A stretch of 25,762 nt of DNA from NCBI GenBank assembly GCA_034436015.1, contig DAOTWG010000022.1:1-25762 (forward strand). Direction: 5' to 3'. This document shows positions 15,170 through 23,078 of this stretch, piece after piece. Positions within the stretch are counted from its first letter, which is position 1. Every line of letters begins with the position of its first letter. Made by a program: the position numbers and the translations under genes. Below the pieces are notes generated by a model. That model did not search any database. It was not told the DNA's origin and saw nothing but the letters and a program-made list of their open reading frames with translations. The DNA is from DAOTVX01 sp034436015 (GTDB lineage: Bacteria; Chloroflexota; Anaerolineae; Anaerolineales; Villigracilaceae).

Positions 15170-16759
15170 ATGGCAGAACGGAGCAGAGCCTTTCAGTTCA
15201 ATGAACGTGTGATGACGATGGCGGCGCATGCGCTGGCGGCGCTGATGCTGTTGTGCTTTGCCTGGTTGCTCGTCACCTTTGGCGATTGGCTTTTCTTTGG
15301 CTGGAAGAGAGACGGTCTCTTGATTGCCTGTTTGCTTGTCAGCATAGAGGCGGCGGTTTCCTATCGTTTAGTCAAGCATTGGGATGCCACCACGACCCAA
15401 AAAGTCGTTTACCGTGTGGGGGAGGTTATTTTGCTGGGTTTGTGCCTGAAGATAGTGACGGAAGCGCGCTACGGTTTCGATTCCTTTCTAGATAATCTAT
15501 TGAGCTGGCCATTCGGTTTCGGGAGATATTTCTTCACCGGCGAGTTCGTTTTCAATTTGATTCTCTTTTTCTTCGTCTGGCTGACTGCAACCTTCTTTGC
15601 CATGCGCTTGCATGAGTTGGAGCATGTAGAGGAGACGTTCTACTGGCGCGAGCCCAGCAATGCTTACCAACCGGTGTACCGCAAAGTTCTGAATCTTTAC
15701 CTGACCGTTGGTCTGTTTATGGTGCTGCTGACCGGCATCATGCGCCAGGATTACTTTGTTTTGGCTGCCCCCCCGCCGCGCTTGCAGGCCGATGTGACGA
15801 TTTTGGTGACGTATTTCCTGAGCGGTCTAGTACTGCTTAGCTTGTCCTATTTTGCCCATTTGCGCGGGAAATGGGGTTATGAGGGCGTTTCGATTACTCG
15901 CGACCTGGCCGTGCGTTGGTTGTTCTACGGTGGCGTTTTCCTCGTTTGCCTCACCGGCGTGGCGCTGGCCCTTCCGACGAATTACTCCCTCCTTCTTCTG
16001 GATGTGCTGCGTTCCCTCATTCTCTGGCTTTTTGCCTTTATCCAGTTCCTGCTGGCGATTCTCGCGCTGGCTTTCCTGTATTTGTTGTCTTTTCTGAGTC
16101 GCTTGCTGGGCAGCGAGGAAGAGATTTTGCCGGAGACGACAACTCCACCTCGATTCCAGGATTTTGCTCCTGCCACACAGGCGGAGAATAGCTTCCCGTT
16201 TTGGGCCACTCTTAAGGCGATTCTCTTCTGGCTAGTCTTGTCGGCAGTCGTCATAACAGCGTTGCGTCAGTATTTGCAGGCTAACCGCGAGTTCGCTGAA
16301 ACGCTCCAACGGTTTGCTCCGTGGAAATGGCTTCAGGCGTTCTGGCAGTGGTTGCGGGGAGGGTATCGCCAAATTGGCCGGAGTATGGTTGTGGTGGTTC
16401 GCGGTACAATCACCCGTTTGCTTGCCCTGACTGCGCCGCGTCTTCCGCAGACGGAATGGCAACACCTAAGTCTGCGCCGGTTGACGCCACGCCAGCGAGT
16501 CATTTTCTACTATCTTGCTTTGTTGCGACGCGCCGATGAGATAGGCATCCATCGTCAGGACTGGCAAACCCCGCTGGAATTTTCCCGGCAACTCTCTCGG
16601 GAATTCCCTGAAAACGAGGGGCAGGTGCATGCGTTGACGGAAGCATTTGACGAAGCGCGTTATACGGCGCACCCGGTTACCGAGCAAGATGCCGGGCGGA
16701 CGCGTTCGCTATGGGAACAGATGCGCTCTATTTTGCGCCGGCGCAAACGAGGCAGATAG
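15170..16759 (+). CDS. Polytopic membrane protein with C-terminal DUF4129 domain
   Basis: This 529-residue protein has about nine hydrophobic segments (around 16-40, 46-64, 84-98, 125-146, 174-191, 208-228, 247-268, 278-308, 345-366). A cytoplasmic C-terminal domain (about 435-529) contains YYLALLRRADEIG, TPLEFSRQL (467-475) and LTEAFDEARYTA (489-500), the DUF4129 pattern. DUF4129 commonly ends MoxR/DUF58-linked transglutaminase-like proteins. No transglutaminase Cys-His-Asp core is present here, so this is a membrane-plus-DUF4129 form. It lies 18 bases after DUF58 with only a weak ribosome binding site. Its function is unknown; the context suggests a membrane subunit of the MoxR module. Confidence 0.78.
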   Translation: MAERSRAFQFNERVMTMAAHALAALMLLCFAWLLVTFGDWLFFGWKRDGLLIACLLVSIEAAVSYRLVKHWDATTTQKVVYRVGEVILLGLCLKIVTEARYGFDSFLDNLLSWPFGFGRYFFTGEFVFNLILFFFVWLTATFFAMRLHELEHVEETFYWREPSNAYQPVYRKVLNLYLTVGLFMVLLTGIMRQDYFVLAAPPPRLQADVTILVTYFLSGLVLLSLSYFAHLRGKWGYEGVSITRDLAVRWLFYGGVFLVCLTGVALALPTNYSLLLLDVLRSLILWLFAFIQFLLAILALAFLYLLSFLSRLLGSEEEILPETTTPPRFQDFAPATQAENSFPFWATLKAILFWLVLSAVVITALRQYLQANREFAETLQRFAPWKWLQAFWQWLRGGYRQIGRSMVVVVRGTITRLLALTAPRLPQTEWQHLSLRRLTPRQRVIFYYLALLRRADEIGIHRQDWQTPLEFSRQLSREFPENEGQVHALTEAFDEARYTAHPVTEQDAGRTRSLWEQMRSILRRRKRGR

Positions 16760-16787
16760 ACCATTCCCTCTTGACGGTTGGTGGGAG

Positions 16788-16793
16788 TATAAT
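16788..16793 (+). promoter_or_regulatory. -10-like box upstream of the HNH gene
   Basis: TATAAT 21 bases before the HNH ATG. A consensus-like TTGACG lies upstream at 16771-16776 but with only an 11-bp spacer, too short for normal sigma-70 use. GAGG at 16806-16809 is the ribosome binding site. Confidence 0.4.
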
Positions 16794-16814
16794 GGGAAAC
16801 AGGTTGAGGTAACC

Positions 16815-17318
16815 ATGGATGCGCCGGTGCTTGTCTTAAACGCCAACTACGAGCCGATTAACGTTTGCGACACCCGGCGTGCGTTGGGCCTGATTCTGGC
16901 CGGCAAGGCGGATATGGTAGCTAATGGTCGTGGCTACATTCGCACGGTCAATCGGGTGTTTCCCCGCCCCTCTGTTATTCGTCTGGAGTACATGATTCGT
17001 CGTCCCCGGCTGCGGGTCAAATTGACGCGCCGGGAAGTGTTTCGCCGCGACGATTTTACTTGCCAGTACTGTGGGCGACGCACGATGGATTTGACCGTGG
17101 ATCACGTCTTGCCCAGGCATTTGGGTGGCCAGCACACTTGGACGAACGTGGTCACGGCTTGTCAGGCCTGCAACCATCGCAAGGGGGGAAGGAGGTTGAA
17201 CGAGGTGCACATGACGCTGTTGCGCCCCCCTCGCGAACCGCCTGCCAGCGCCGCCTACATTTTTGAACGTCACTTGCGCGAAAACCGGGAGTGGGAGCCG
17301 TATCTCAACGGTTGGTAG
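16815..17318 (+). CDS. HNH endonuclease
   Basis: This 167-residue protein begins MDAPVLVLNANYEPINV, the characteristic opening of a widespread chromosomal HNH family. The nuclease core contains CQYCG (zinc knuckle), VDHVLPRHLGG (DH of the HNH/beta-beta-alpha-metal site), TNVVTACQACNHRKGGR (second CxxC and the H/N residues). The start at 16815 is chosen because the family start and the GAGG site agree; the open frame extends back to 16647 inside the previous gene. The biological role is not established. Such genes are usually stand-alone housekeeping neighbours rather than restriction enzymes. It converges on the tRNase Z-like gene with a 15-base gap. Confidence 0.92.
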   Translation: MDAPVLVLNANYEPINVCDTRRALGLILAGKADMVANGRGYIRTVNRVFPRPSVIRLEYMIRRPRLRVKLTRREVFRRDDFTCQYCGRRTMDLTVDHVLPRHLGGQHTWTNVVTACQACNHRKGGRRLNEVHMTLLRPPREPPASAAYIFERHLRENREWEPYLNGW

Positions 17319-17333
17319 GCCATCTGATTCGCT

Positions 17334-18092
17334 CTAAAAATCCAGTGCGGCAAAATCTTTCGCCAGAACCACCGGGCCGGCGAAGCGAGCTTGTGCTTGG
17401 CGGAGCAGGGTGTTTGCGGCAACGGCATCCCCTGGTGCGTAGTGTATCAGATAAAGGCTGGCTGCGCCGGCGCGTTGGGCGATTTCGGCTGCCTGTTCCG
17501 CGGAGGTATGGCCGGGCGCCGCGCCGGCCGCTTCATGAATCAACACGTCAACCCCACGTGCAAGACGGACGACCGCCTCGCATGGTTCGGTATCACAGGA
17601 ATATGCCAACGCCTTGCCGCTGGAAGGGAAATCGGCGCGCAACCCAATTGCCGGAATCAGATGTCGAACCGGCGAAGCCAAAATGCGTAACGATGGACAC
17701 TCCAGGAGCAGCGTCATCTCTTCGTACGGCAATTTGTGGAAGACGACGGGATAAAAACCGGGCCAATCGCTCCAGCCGTAGAGATTCATGAGAGTTCCCA
17801 GGCGATCGAGCGTGTAGGAAAGTCCATAGACGTGCAAGCTTTGCTTTCGTCCCAACAACCACATATCCATTAGTAGAAGCGGCGCCCCGGAGACGTGGTC
17901 GGGGTGAAAATGGGTCAGGATGAGATCGGTCACGCTCTCCAATGCTATGCCCGCCTGCGGCAAGCGCAATACAGGGTTGCTGGCGCAATCCACCAGAACC
18001 GTGCGTTCGTTGCTGAGGATAACCATGTGTGTGTTGTCGTGCTCAGGGGTTGGAATGGCGTTCGATGAGCCGAGAAAAATTAACTTGGCCAT
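17334..18092 (-). CDS. Metallo-beta-lactamase-fold hydrolase, tRNase Z-like
   Basis: This 252-residue protein has the zinc-site HFHPDH (61-66), PVRH (H144), SCDTEP (D167), GHTS (H195) and LIHY (H217). The opening LIFLGSSNAIPTPEHDNTHM resembles RNase Z/ElaC, which matures tRNA 3' ends, but no exosite arm is recognisable. It may therefore be a related phosphodiesterase (PhnP- or arylsulfatase-like) with another substrate. It starts 20 bases after the permease stop and is probably the last gene of the ABC operon. Confidence 0.85.
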   Translation of the reverse strand: MAKLIFLGSSNAIPTPEHDNTHMVILSNERTVLVDCASNPVLRLPQAGIALESVTDLILTHFHPDHVSGAPLLLMDMWLLGRKQSLHVYGLSYTLDRLGTLMNLYGWSDWPGFYPVVFHKLPYEEMTLLLECPSLRILASPVRHLIPAIGLRADFPSSGKALAYSCDTEPCEAVVRLARGVDVLIHEAAGAAPGHTSAEQAAEIAQRAGAASLYLIHYAPGDAVAANTLLRQAQARFAGPVVLAKDFAALDF

Positions 18093-18112
18093 AGGTTCTC
18101 ATGGCAACGAGG

Positions 18113-19522
18113 TCAGCGCAGGAAAAGCGTAAGTAGCCACGGCGTGATGGCGCTTTCGATGATGGCCGCGAGGAGCAAGAGAGGAAGGGCCAGCCCTGTC
18201 GTTACTTTCGCCCAATCTGCCCAGGCTTCGATGAGAATTTCGCCCAGGGCGCGTTCCGGCTGCGGGGTAATCAACAAAGCGCCGGCATAGAGCACGCTTG
18301 CTCCTATGAGCATCAGGGCGGGTATCTCGAAGATACCGTGAGGCAGGATACCCGTAAGCGTAACTAACCACGGAGAGTACCCTATTCTCTCCATGATTCC
18401 CACTACGCTGCCGATGATAGTCATGTTTAATAAGTAAAATATAGCGCCCAATACCCCAAAGGAGAGCATTCCCAGGATGGAGATGAACAACGCAGCGCGC
18501 AGGTTGTGCCAGAAAATAAATTGCGCGCTTAACCCCCGTGTTGTGGGCCAGTCGGCTGCCGCTTCGAGAGCCTGGATTATGGTCTCCAAATCCTCGATTG
18601 ATAGGAAAGGTCGGCTCTGTATCCAGGAATAGGCGGCGTGGATTCCCAACAAACCGATCAACGTTATCAGAATCAACGGAAGGCGCACTCTTCGCAGCGA
18701 TTTTGCCACTTCCTGGCGATACCATTCGCGCAGGGTTTGCGCTTGGCCGCGAAAGCTTGTCAGGAATGTTTTCCATACCCAGCGCAGATTCAATACATCT
18801 ACCTCGCGTCCGAGCAGATATTCGCGCTTGAAGCGCGTTAGCCCGAGGCGGATGATGACGGCGGTCATGATGGCGACGGCCAACACAGTTAGCTGAATGC
18901 CCGTGTGATTGCCCCAGAATAACATGATACTTTCTCCCTGGAGCAAGAGGCCGACCGGAATGACGATGAAGGAGACCAGCAAATTCGCGCCGCGGACGGA
19001 GGTGGACTGTGTGGAGATAACAAGCGCTCCGCTCACCATAAGGACGGCTTGCACCAGGCTGAGGATCACCGCCAAAGTCAAAGTCTGCGCATCGGGCATT
19101 TTGATGTTCAGTTGATCGAGCAGGAATAGATACAGGGCAAGGTCGCAGACGATGGCGATGCCAGGTAAGCACAACCCTGCCAGAAGTTTGCCAAAATAAA
19201 GTTGCCAATCATAGAGAGGACTGCTGAGCAAGGGTTCGATGGTGCCGCGTTCCTTCTCGCCGACGAACGACTCAAGCGCGATCACCAGCGAAACCGTTAC
19301 TGGGAAGAAGCCGACAACCAGGGTAAAGAAGGGTACCACACGTTCCGCGACGCGGTCGGCGTTGTATTGCATGATGTAGTCGGTGGCGATCCCTGTCCCT
19401 ACTAGCATGAGGAAAGGGAAAAACAACGTGAGCGCGACTAGGGGAAAGAGAATGCGCCAATCGCGCAGTTGATCGCGCAGTTCACGCCATGCTACTAACC
19501 AAACGAGCGACCACCCTGTCAT
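18113..19522 (-). CDS. ABC-2 type permease fused to a SpoIIM-like (DUF95) domain
   Basis: This 469-residue membrane protein has two parts. Residues 1-240 form a NatB-like ABC-2 permease with the typical cytoplasmic motif GEKERGTIEPLLSSP (88-102) and about six helices. Residues 280-469 contain FWHNLRAALF (338-347), GSVVGIMERIG (371-381), LPHGIFEIPALMLIG (393-407) and further helices, matching the SpoIIM/DUF95 membrane fold. The start at 19522 overlaps the ATPase stop by four bases (ATGA); the open frame runs upstream to 19732 but that part lies inside the ATPase. The transported substrate is unknown. SpoIIM-family genes are often found beside MoxR/DUF58 genes, so the fusion in this neighbourhood is notable. 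Confidence 0.85.
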   Translation of the reverse strand: MTGWSLVWLVAWRELRDQLRDWRILFPLVALTLFFPFLMLVGTGIATDYIMQYNADRVAERVVPFFTLVVGFFPVTVSLVIALESFVGEKERGTIEPLLSSPLYDWQLYFGKLLAGLCLPGIAIVCDLALYLFLLDQLNIKMPDAQTLTLAVILSLVQAVLMVSGALVISTQSTSVRGANLLVSFIVIPVGLLLQGESIMLFWGNHTGIQLTVLAVAIMTAVIIRLGLTRFKREYLLGREVDVLNLRWVWKTFLTSFRGQAQTLREWYRQEVAKSLRRVRLPLILITLIGLLGIHAAYSWIQSRPFLSIEDLETIIQALEAAADWPTTRGLSAQFIFWHNLRAALFISILGMLSFGVLGAIFYLLNMTIIGSVVGIMERIGYSPWLVTLTGILPHGIFEIPALMLIGASVLYAGALLITPQPERALGEILIEAWADWAKVTTGLALPLLLLAAIIESAITPWLLTLFLR

Positions 19523-20460
19523 GAGAACGCCTCCCCTTGCCCCGCGTTCAGGGCCTCCATTGCCCGCAGGTAGACTTGCTCTAACGTGCGAGGGGCTTCC
19601 TGCATCGAGACCACCGGCACCTGCCGGGCGAGGAGTTGACGGAGCAGCTCCGGATTGCTCCGATTGGGGTTTTCCACGCGGAAGCGCAATAGCGTGTCGT
19701 TTTGTTCCAGTACGGTTACGCCGGGCGGCCACTCCATGCCATCCATGGACCAGGGCACAGCCAAGCGCACTTCATACTCCGGCGTTCCGAGGAGCCGTTG
19801 TTTGAGTTCGGGCAGCGTTCCTTGGAGAAGGATGCGACCGCGAGAGATGATGGCAATTCGGTCGGCCAGCAATTCGGCTTCGCTCAGGTTGTGTGTGCAG
19901 ATAATGATGGCGCGCTGATTGGAACGCAGGCGGCTGATTTCTTCCCGCACCAGGCGAGCGCTTTCAGGATCCATGGCGGAAGTCGGCTCGTCCAACAATA
20001 GCACGGGCGGATCGTGCAGGAGCGCGCGTGCCAAAGCCAGCTTTTGACGCATGCCTTTGGAGTATTCTCCACAGCGTTGTCGCGCCACCTGCTGCAGACC
20101 GAAATATTCTAACAGGTAGCGGCTACGCTTTTCGCGTTCCTGCGCCGACAAACGATAGAGCCGACCGTAGAAGTCCAAGTATTCCACCGCCGACATCCGC
20201 ACATATAGGCCGTGCTGTTCGGTCAGAACGCCTACGGAAGCGCGCACATGATCTGCTTGCGCGACAACGTCATAGCCGTTGATACATGCTCGACCGCGAC
20301 TCGGTACCAGGATAGAGGTCAACATGCGAACCGTTGTGGTCTTCCCCGCACCATTTGGCCCTAGCAAGGCCAAGATCTGCCCGGGGGCGACGGTCAGGTT
20401 CACCCCGTTTACAGCCCAAAAGTCGCCAAAACACTTGCTGAGATCTTCGGCCTCAATCAT
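19519..20460 (-). CDS. ABC transporter ATP-binding protein (NatA/CcmA-like)
   Basis: This 313-residue nucleotide-binding subunit carries GPNGAGKTT (Walker A, about 34-42), signature EYSKGMRQK (replacing LSGGQ), LLLDEPTSAMD (Walker B and D-loop) and the switch histidine in CTHNLSEAE. A C-terminal extension of about 85 residues is typical of ABC-2 exporters. I start at ATG 20460, preceded by an in-frame TTG at 20463. A TATAAT lies exactly seven bases before the ATG and no Shine-Dalgarno is visible, suggesting a leaderless message. It forms an exporter with the overlapping permease; the substrate (ion, lipid, peptide or drug) cannot be assigned. Confidence 0.94.
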   Translation of the reverse strand: MIEAEDLSKCFGDFWAVNGVNLTVAPGQILALLGPNGAGKTTTVRMLTSILVPSRGRACINGYDVVAQADHVRASVGVLTEQHGLYVRMSAVEYLDFYGRLYRLSAQEREKRSRYLLEYFGLQQVARQRCGEYSKGMRQKLALARALLHDPPVLLLDEPTSAMDPESARLVREEISRLRSNQRAIIICTHNLSEAELLADRIAIISRGRILLQGTLPELKQRLLGTPEYEVRLAVPWSMDGMEWPPGVTVLEQNDTLLRFRVENPNRSNPELLRQLLARQVPVVSMQEAPRTLEQVYLRAMEALNAGQGEAFS

Positions 20461-20467
20461 CAAGCAA

Positions 20468-20473
20468 ATTATA
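20468..20473 (-). promoter_or_regulatory. -10 box of the ABC operon, likely leaderless
   Basis: Minus-strand TATAAT followed by TTGCTTG and ATG. The seven-base spacing equals that before RNase D. No good -35 element was found at 16-18 bp (AGAAAA at 17). Confidence 0.45.
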
Positions 20474-20815
20474 ACCTGTAAACAACCTTCTTTTCTGCTC
20501 TGCGACCCGACCAGTTTGGCAAAAAGCTTTGGCAGTGGATTTCTCTCTCTAGCCTGGAAAGATGCTTTGCTGCCGGCTTGGACTGCGGAATGTTATCGTT
20601 ATCGTTTCGACATTCTTCCCACCATCGCCAGGAAAAAGTCCCACATGGAACAGGCTGCAACCGGCCAGATACAGACTGAAAAACGACCTTTCGATTCGAT
20701 GCCCTTGCGGAACAAGCTCAGGTTGGGAATTGCTGGGTGTGTGCGATCATGGAATGGTTGGCGTATCAGACTTTGCAGTAAAATTCGGGAAAACTTTCGG
20801 CGAGGAGGACTCCTT
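20474..20815. other. 342-base divergent intergenic region without a convincing gene
   Basis: The plus frame is open through the region but its peptide lacks any recognisable family, so I call no gene. Visible structure: a short tandem GTTATC repeat near 20592-20603 inside a weak hairpin (GAATGT 20588-20593 with ACATTC 20610-20615), and promoter elements at both ends. A long 5' leader or small RNA cannot be ruled out. Confidence 0.5.
20771..20785 (+). promoter_or_regulatory. -10 region of the isomerase promoter
   Basis: CTTTGCAGTAAAATT contains a TAAAAT -10 (20779-20784), 31 bases before the isomerase ATG. It matches 14 of 15 bases of the aldolase -10 region at 1337-1351. TTGGCG at 20758-20763 is a possible -35 with a short 15-bp spacer. 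Confidence 0.5.
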
Positions 20816-21889
20816 ATGGATCTGGATGATGTCCATGCTTTTCGGCGTGTAGATGCACAGAACTATCTGCGGGAAATCGAAAATTTACCTACCCAGGTGG
20901 AGGAAGCCTGGAAGCTCGGTCAGGCGGCTGAGCTAGAGGACGAGGCGCCGATCTCCCGCGTGGCGATTTGCGGGATGGGGGGGTCTGGCATTGGCGCGGC
21001 GTTGCTGGCATCCTATGTCGCTCCTGTTTGTCGCGTGCCTGTGTTTGTCCATCGGGATTACGGCTTGCCGGCTTGGGCGCGCGGCGCGGAGACTCTGGTG
21101 ATCGCATCCTCCCATTCGGGCGACACAGAAGAGACATTGGACGCCTTCGAAGCCGGGCGACGCAACGGTTGCCGTTTACTGGCCTTGTGCACAGGGGGGG
21201 AATTAGAACGGATGGCGCGTGCCTGCGGCGCGCCGGTCTGGAAATTCGAGCACCAGGGTCAGCCACGCGCGGCTGTGGGGTTCTCCTTTGCTTTGTTGTT
21301 GGCAGTGTTTGCGCGCCTGGGGCTATTGGAGGAGCCGCTCGAGAGCACAGCCGCGAAATTGCAGGGCGCAATCCGCGCCATGCAACGGCAGGAGGAGACG
21401 CTGCGCGCCGAGAGTCCGCTGGCGTGCAACCCGGCGAAGCAATTGGCGGCTCAGCTGGTGGAGAAATGGGTCAATGTGTATGCTGCTGGTTATCTTGCGC
21501 CGGTTGCGCGGCGATGGAAGGGACAAATTAACGAATTGGTCAAGGCTGGGGCAAGCTTCGAGGTCTTGCCCGAAGCCAACCATAACACGCTTGCCGGCAT
21601 TGAACGGCCTGATGTGTTACGCCAAACGTTTACGGTGTTTCTGCGTTCGCCCTCGGAGCACTCGCGCAACTATGTGCGCATCGAGCTGACGCGCCGGGTA
21701 TTGTCGAACGCCGGCCTGACGACCGCCCTGTATGAGGCGCAGGGAGAGACTCCCCTGGCGCATATCTGGACGGCATTGCAGTTTGGAGATTACGCGGCTT
21801 ACTATCTGGCCATGGCGTATGGAGTGGATCCCACGCCGATTCTGGCGCTTGTGGAGTTCAAGGCCTCGATGAAAGCTGCCATGTCGTAA
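20816..21889 (+). CDS. Bifunctional phosphoglucose/phosphomannose isomerase
   Basis: This 357-residue SIS-domain enzyme interconverts glucose 6-phosphate or mannose 6-phosphate with fructose 6-phosphate, linking glycolysis to mannose-containing polymers. CGMGGSGIG (52-60) and SSHSGDTEET (98-107) form the first SIS phosphate site. RAAVGFSF (151-158) and EANHN (253-257) belong to the active site of the PGI/PMI family, whose usual length is about 300-360. AGGAGG at 20803-20808, seven bases before ATG 20816, fixes the start; the open frame extending to 20279 is rejected. The stop lies three bases from the end of the convergent adenosyltransferase gene. Its promoter shares sequence with that of the aldolase. 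Confidence 0.92.
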   Translation: MDLDDVHAFRRVDAQNYLREIENLPTQVEEAWKLGQAAELEDEAPISRVAICGMGGSGIGAALLASYVAPVCRVPVFVHRDYGLPAWARGAETLVIASSHSGDTEETLDAFEAGRRNGCRLLALCTGGELERMARACGAPVWKFEHQGQPRAAVGFSFALLLAVFARLGLLEEPLESTAAKLQGAIRAMQRQEETLRAESPLACNPAKQLAAQLVEKWVNVYAAGYLAPVARRWKGQINELVKAGASFEVLPEANHNTLAGIERPDVLRQTFTVFLRSPSEHSRNYVRIELTRRVLSNAGLTTALYEAQGETPLAHIWTALQFGDYAAYYLAMAYGVDPTPILALVEFKASMKAAMS

Positions 21890-21892
21890 GTC

Positions 21893-22417
21893 TTATTTCT
21901 CCTCCGCGCGGATTTCCGCCAGCTCAAGTGCAAAACAGAAGGAGGAGAGACGGTTCAGGTATGGTAGGAGCAGAGGGTTATTTATCTCGTTCGCGTGCTG
22001 GAGCGCGGCGACGCGCCGCTCGGCGCGTCGGACGGCGACGCGCGCCAGGTCGAGCGCGGCGCCGGCAGGGGTATCTCCCGGCGTAATGAATTCGTCTGGC
22101 ATGGGCATACCCTTTGTTAGGTTGTCCATCTGCGCTTCGATCCACTGCAATCGTTCCTCTGTCAGGGCGCGGAAGCGTTCTCCTGTCTCTGGCGAGGCAG
22201 CCAATTCGCTCATCAAGTAGTATAGATCTCGTTGTACTTCTCGAATGAGCGCGGCGGTCTGAGGGCGATGTGTCAGAGCGCGCGCCAGCCCCAGCGCGGC
22301 GTTGGCCTCGTCCACCGCACCTAAGGCCTCGATGCGTGGATGATTCTTGGGTAGGCGTCCACCGCCAAGCCAGCCGGTGGCGCCATCATCGCCGCGACGA
22401 GTGTAGAAGGGAGACAT
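21893..22417 (-). CDS. pduO: Cob(I)alamin adenosyltransferase, PduO type
   Basis: This 174-residue protein transfers adenosyl from ATP to cob(I)alamin (or cob(I)yrinic acid diamide) to make coenzyme B12. The N-terminal YTRRGDDGATG (5-15) is the ATP-binding motif of the family (usually TRTGDDGTT), followed by RIEALGAVDEANAALG (28-43). RVAVRRAERRV (126-136) holds the conserved R-x-x-x-R-x-x-E helix and YLNRLSSF the C-terminal motif. The usual D after YLNRLS is S here. It starts 32 bases inside the DedA gene in another frame, with GAGGG four bases before the ATG, so it depends on the same transcript. No other cobalamin gene is in the window. Confidence 0.92.
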   Translation of the reverse strand: MSPFYTRRGDDGATGWLGGGRLPKNHPRIEALGAVDEANAALGLARALTHRPQTAALIREVQRDLYYLMSELAASPETGERFRALTEERLQWIEAQMDNLTKGMPMPDEFITPGDTPAGAALDLARVAVRRAERRVAALQHANEINNPLLLPYLNRLSSFCFALELAEIRAEEK

Positions 22418-23078
22418 CGCGCCCTCGCGCGACTACAGGGGACTTCTTTGCCTGACGCGCTTTCCACCATTCGACCAACATCGGGACGACGGAGATGACG
22501 ATGATGGCGAGGATGACCAATTCGAAGTTTTTCTGGACGAAGGGAATGTTGCCAAAGAAATAACCGGCCAGGGTGAACACGGCGATCCATGTGATTCCGC
22601 CAATGACGTTCCAGGCGATGAAATACCCATACGACATTTTCCCCACACCGGCGACAAAGGGAGCGAACGTGCGCACAATAGGCACGAAGCGCGCCAGGAA
22701 GATGGTCTTGCCGCCGTGCTTCTCGAAGAATGCGTGGGTGCGTTCCAGATACTCTTTCTTTATCCATTTGACTTCGCTGCTGTAGGCACGCTCGCCGATA
22801 GCATGGCCGATCCAGTAGTTGACGGTATCTCCTGCCACTGCTGCCACGCTCAGCAGTGCGAACAGCAACCAAGGGTTCAGCGCACCGCGTGCGGCGAACG
22901 TAGCAGCAGTAAAAATCAACGAGTCGCCCGGCAGGAACGGCGTCACCACGAAACCGGTTTCCATGAAGATAATGCAAAAGAGCAGGCCATAGGTCCAACT
23001 GCCGTATTGCGATATGGTATTTTCAAGGTAGACGTCAACGTGTAAGATGAAGTCAAAGAATTTGAGAATCGTTTCCAT
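22386..23078 (-). CDS. DedA-family membrane protein
   Basis: This 230-residue integral membrane protein of the DedA/SNARE-associated family includes ETGFVVTPFLPGDSLIF (40-56), the re-entrant GDTVNYWIG (83-91) and the signature GGKTIFLARFVPIVRTFAP (121-139) with the conserved basic residues. Family members flip undecaprenyl phosphate or phospholipids across the membrane and affect envelope integrity. The exact substrate here is unknown. AAGGA seven bases before the ATG supports the start, which lies 26 bases inside the PrsW gene. Its own end overlaps the adenosyltransferase start by 32 bases. Confidence 0.93.
   Translation of the reverse strand: METILKFFDFILHVDVYLENTISQYGSWTYGLLFCIIFMETGFVVTPFLPGDSLIFTAATFAARGALNPWLLFALLSVAAVAGDTVNYWIGHAIGERAYSSEVKWIKKEYLERTHAFFEKHGGKTIFLARFVPIVRTFAPFVAGVGKMSYGYFIAWNVIGGITWIAVFTLAGYFFGNIPFVQKNFELVILAIIVISVVPMLVEWWKARQAKKSPVVARGRDVSLLHSSRR

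Noticed and set aside
19523..19732. N-terminal extension of the ABC-2 permease
   Set aside because: It lies wholly inside the ATPase gene in another frame and is Pro/Gly/Arg-rich; the ATGA overlap start gives a normal permease N-terminus.
20279..20815. N-terminal extension of the isomerase
   Set aside because: It crosses the divergent ABC ATPase gene and its own promoter; a strong Shine-Dalgarno precedes ATG 20816.
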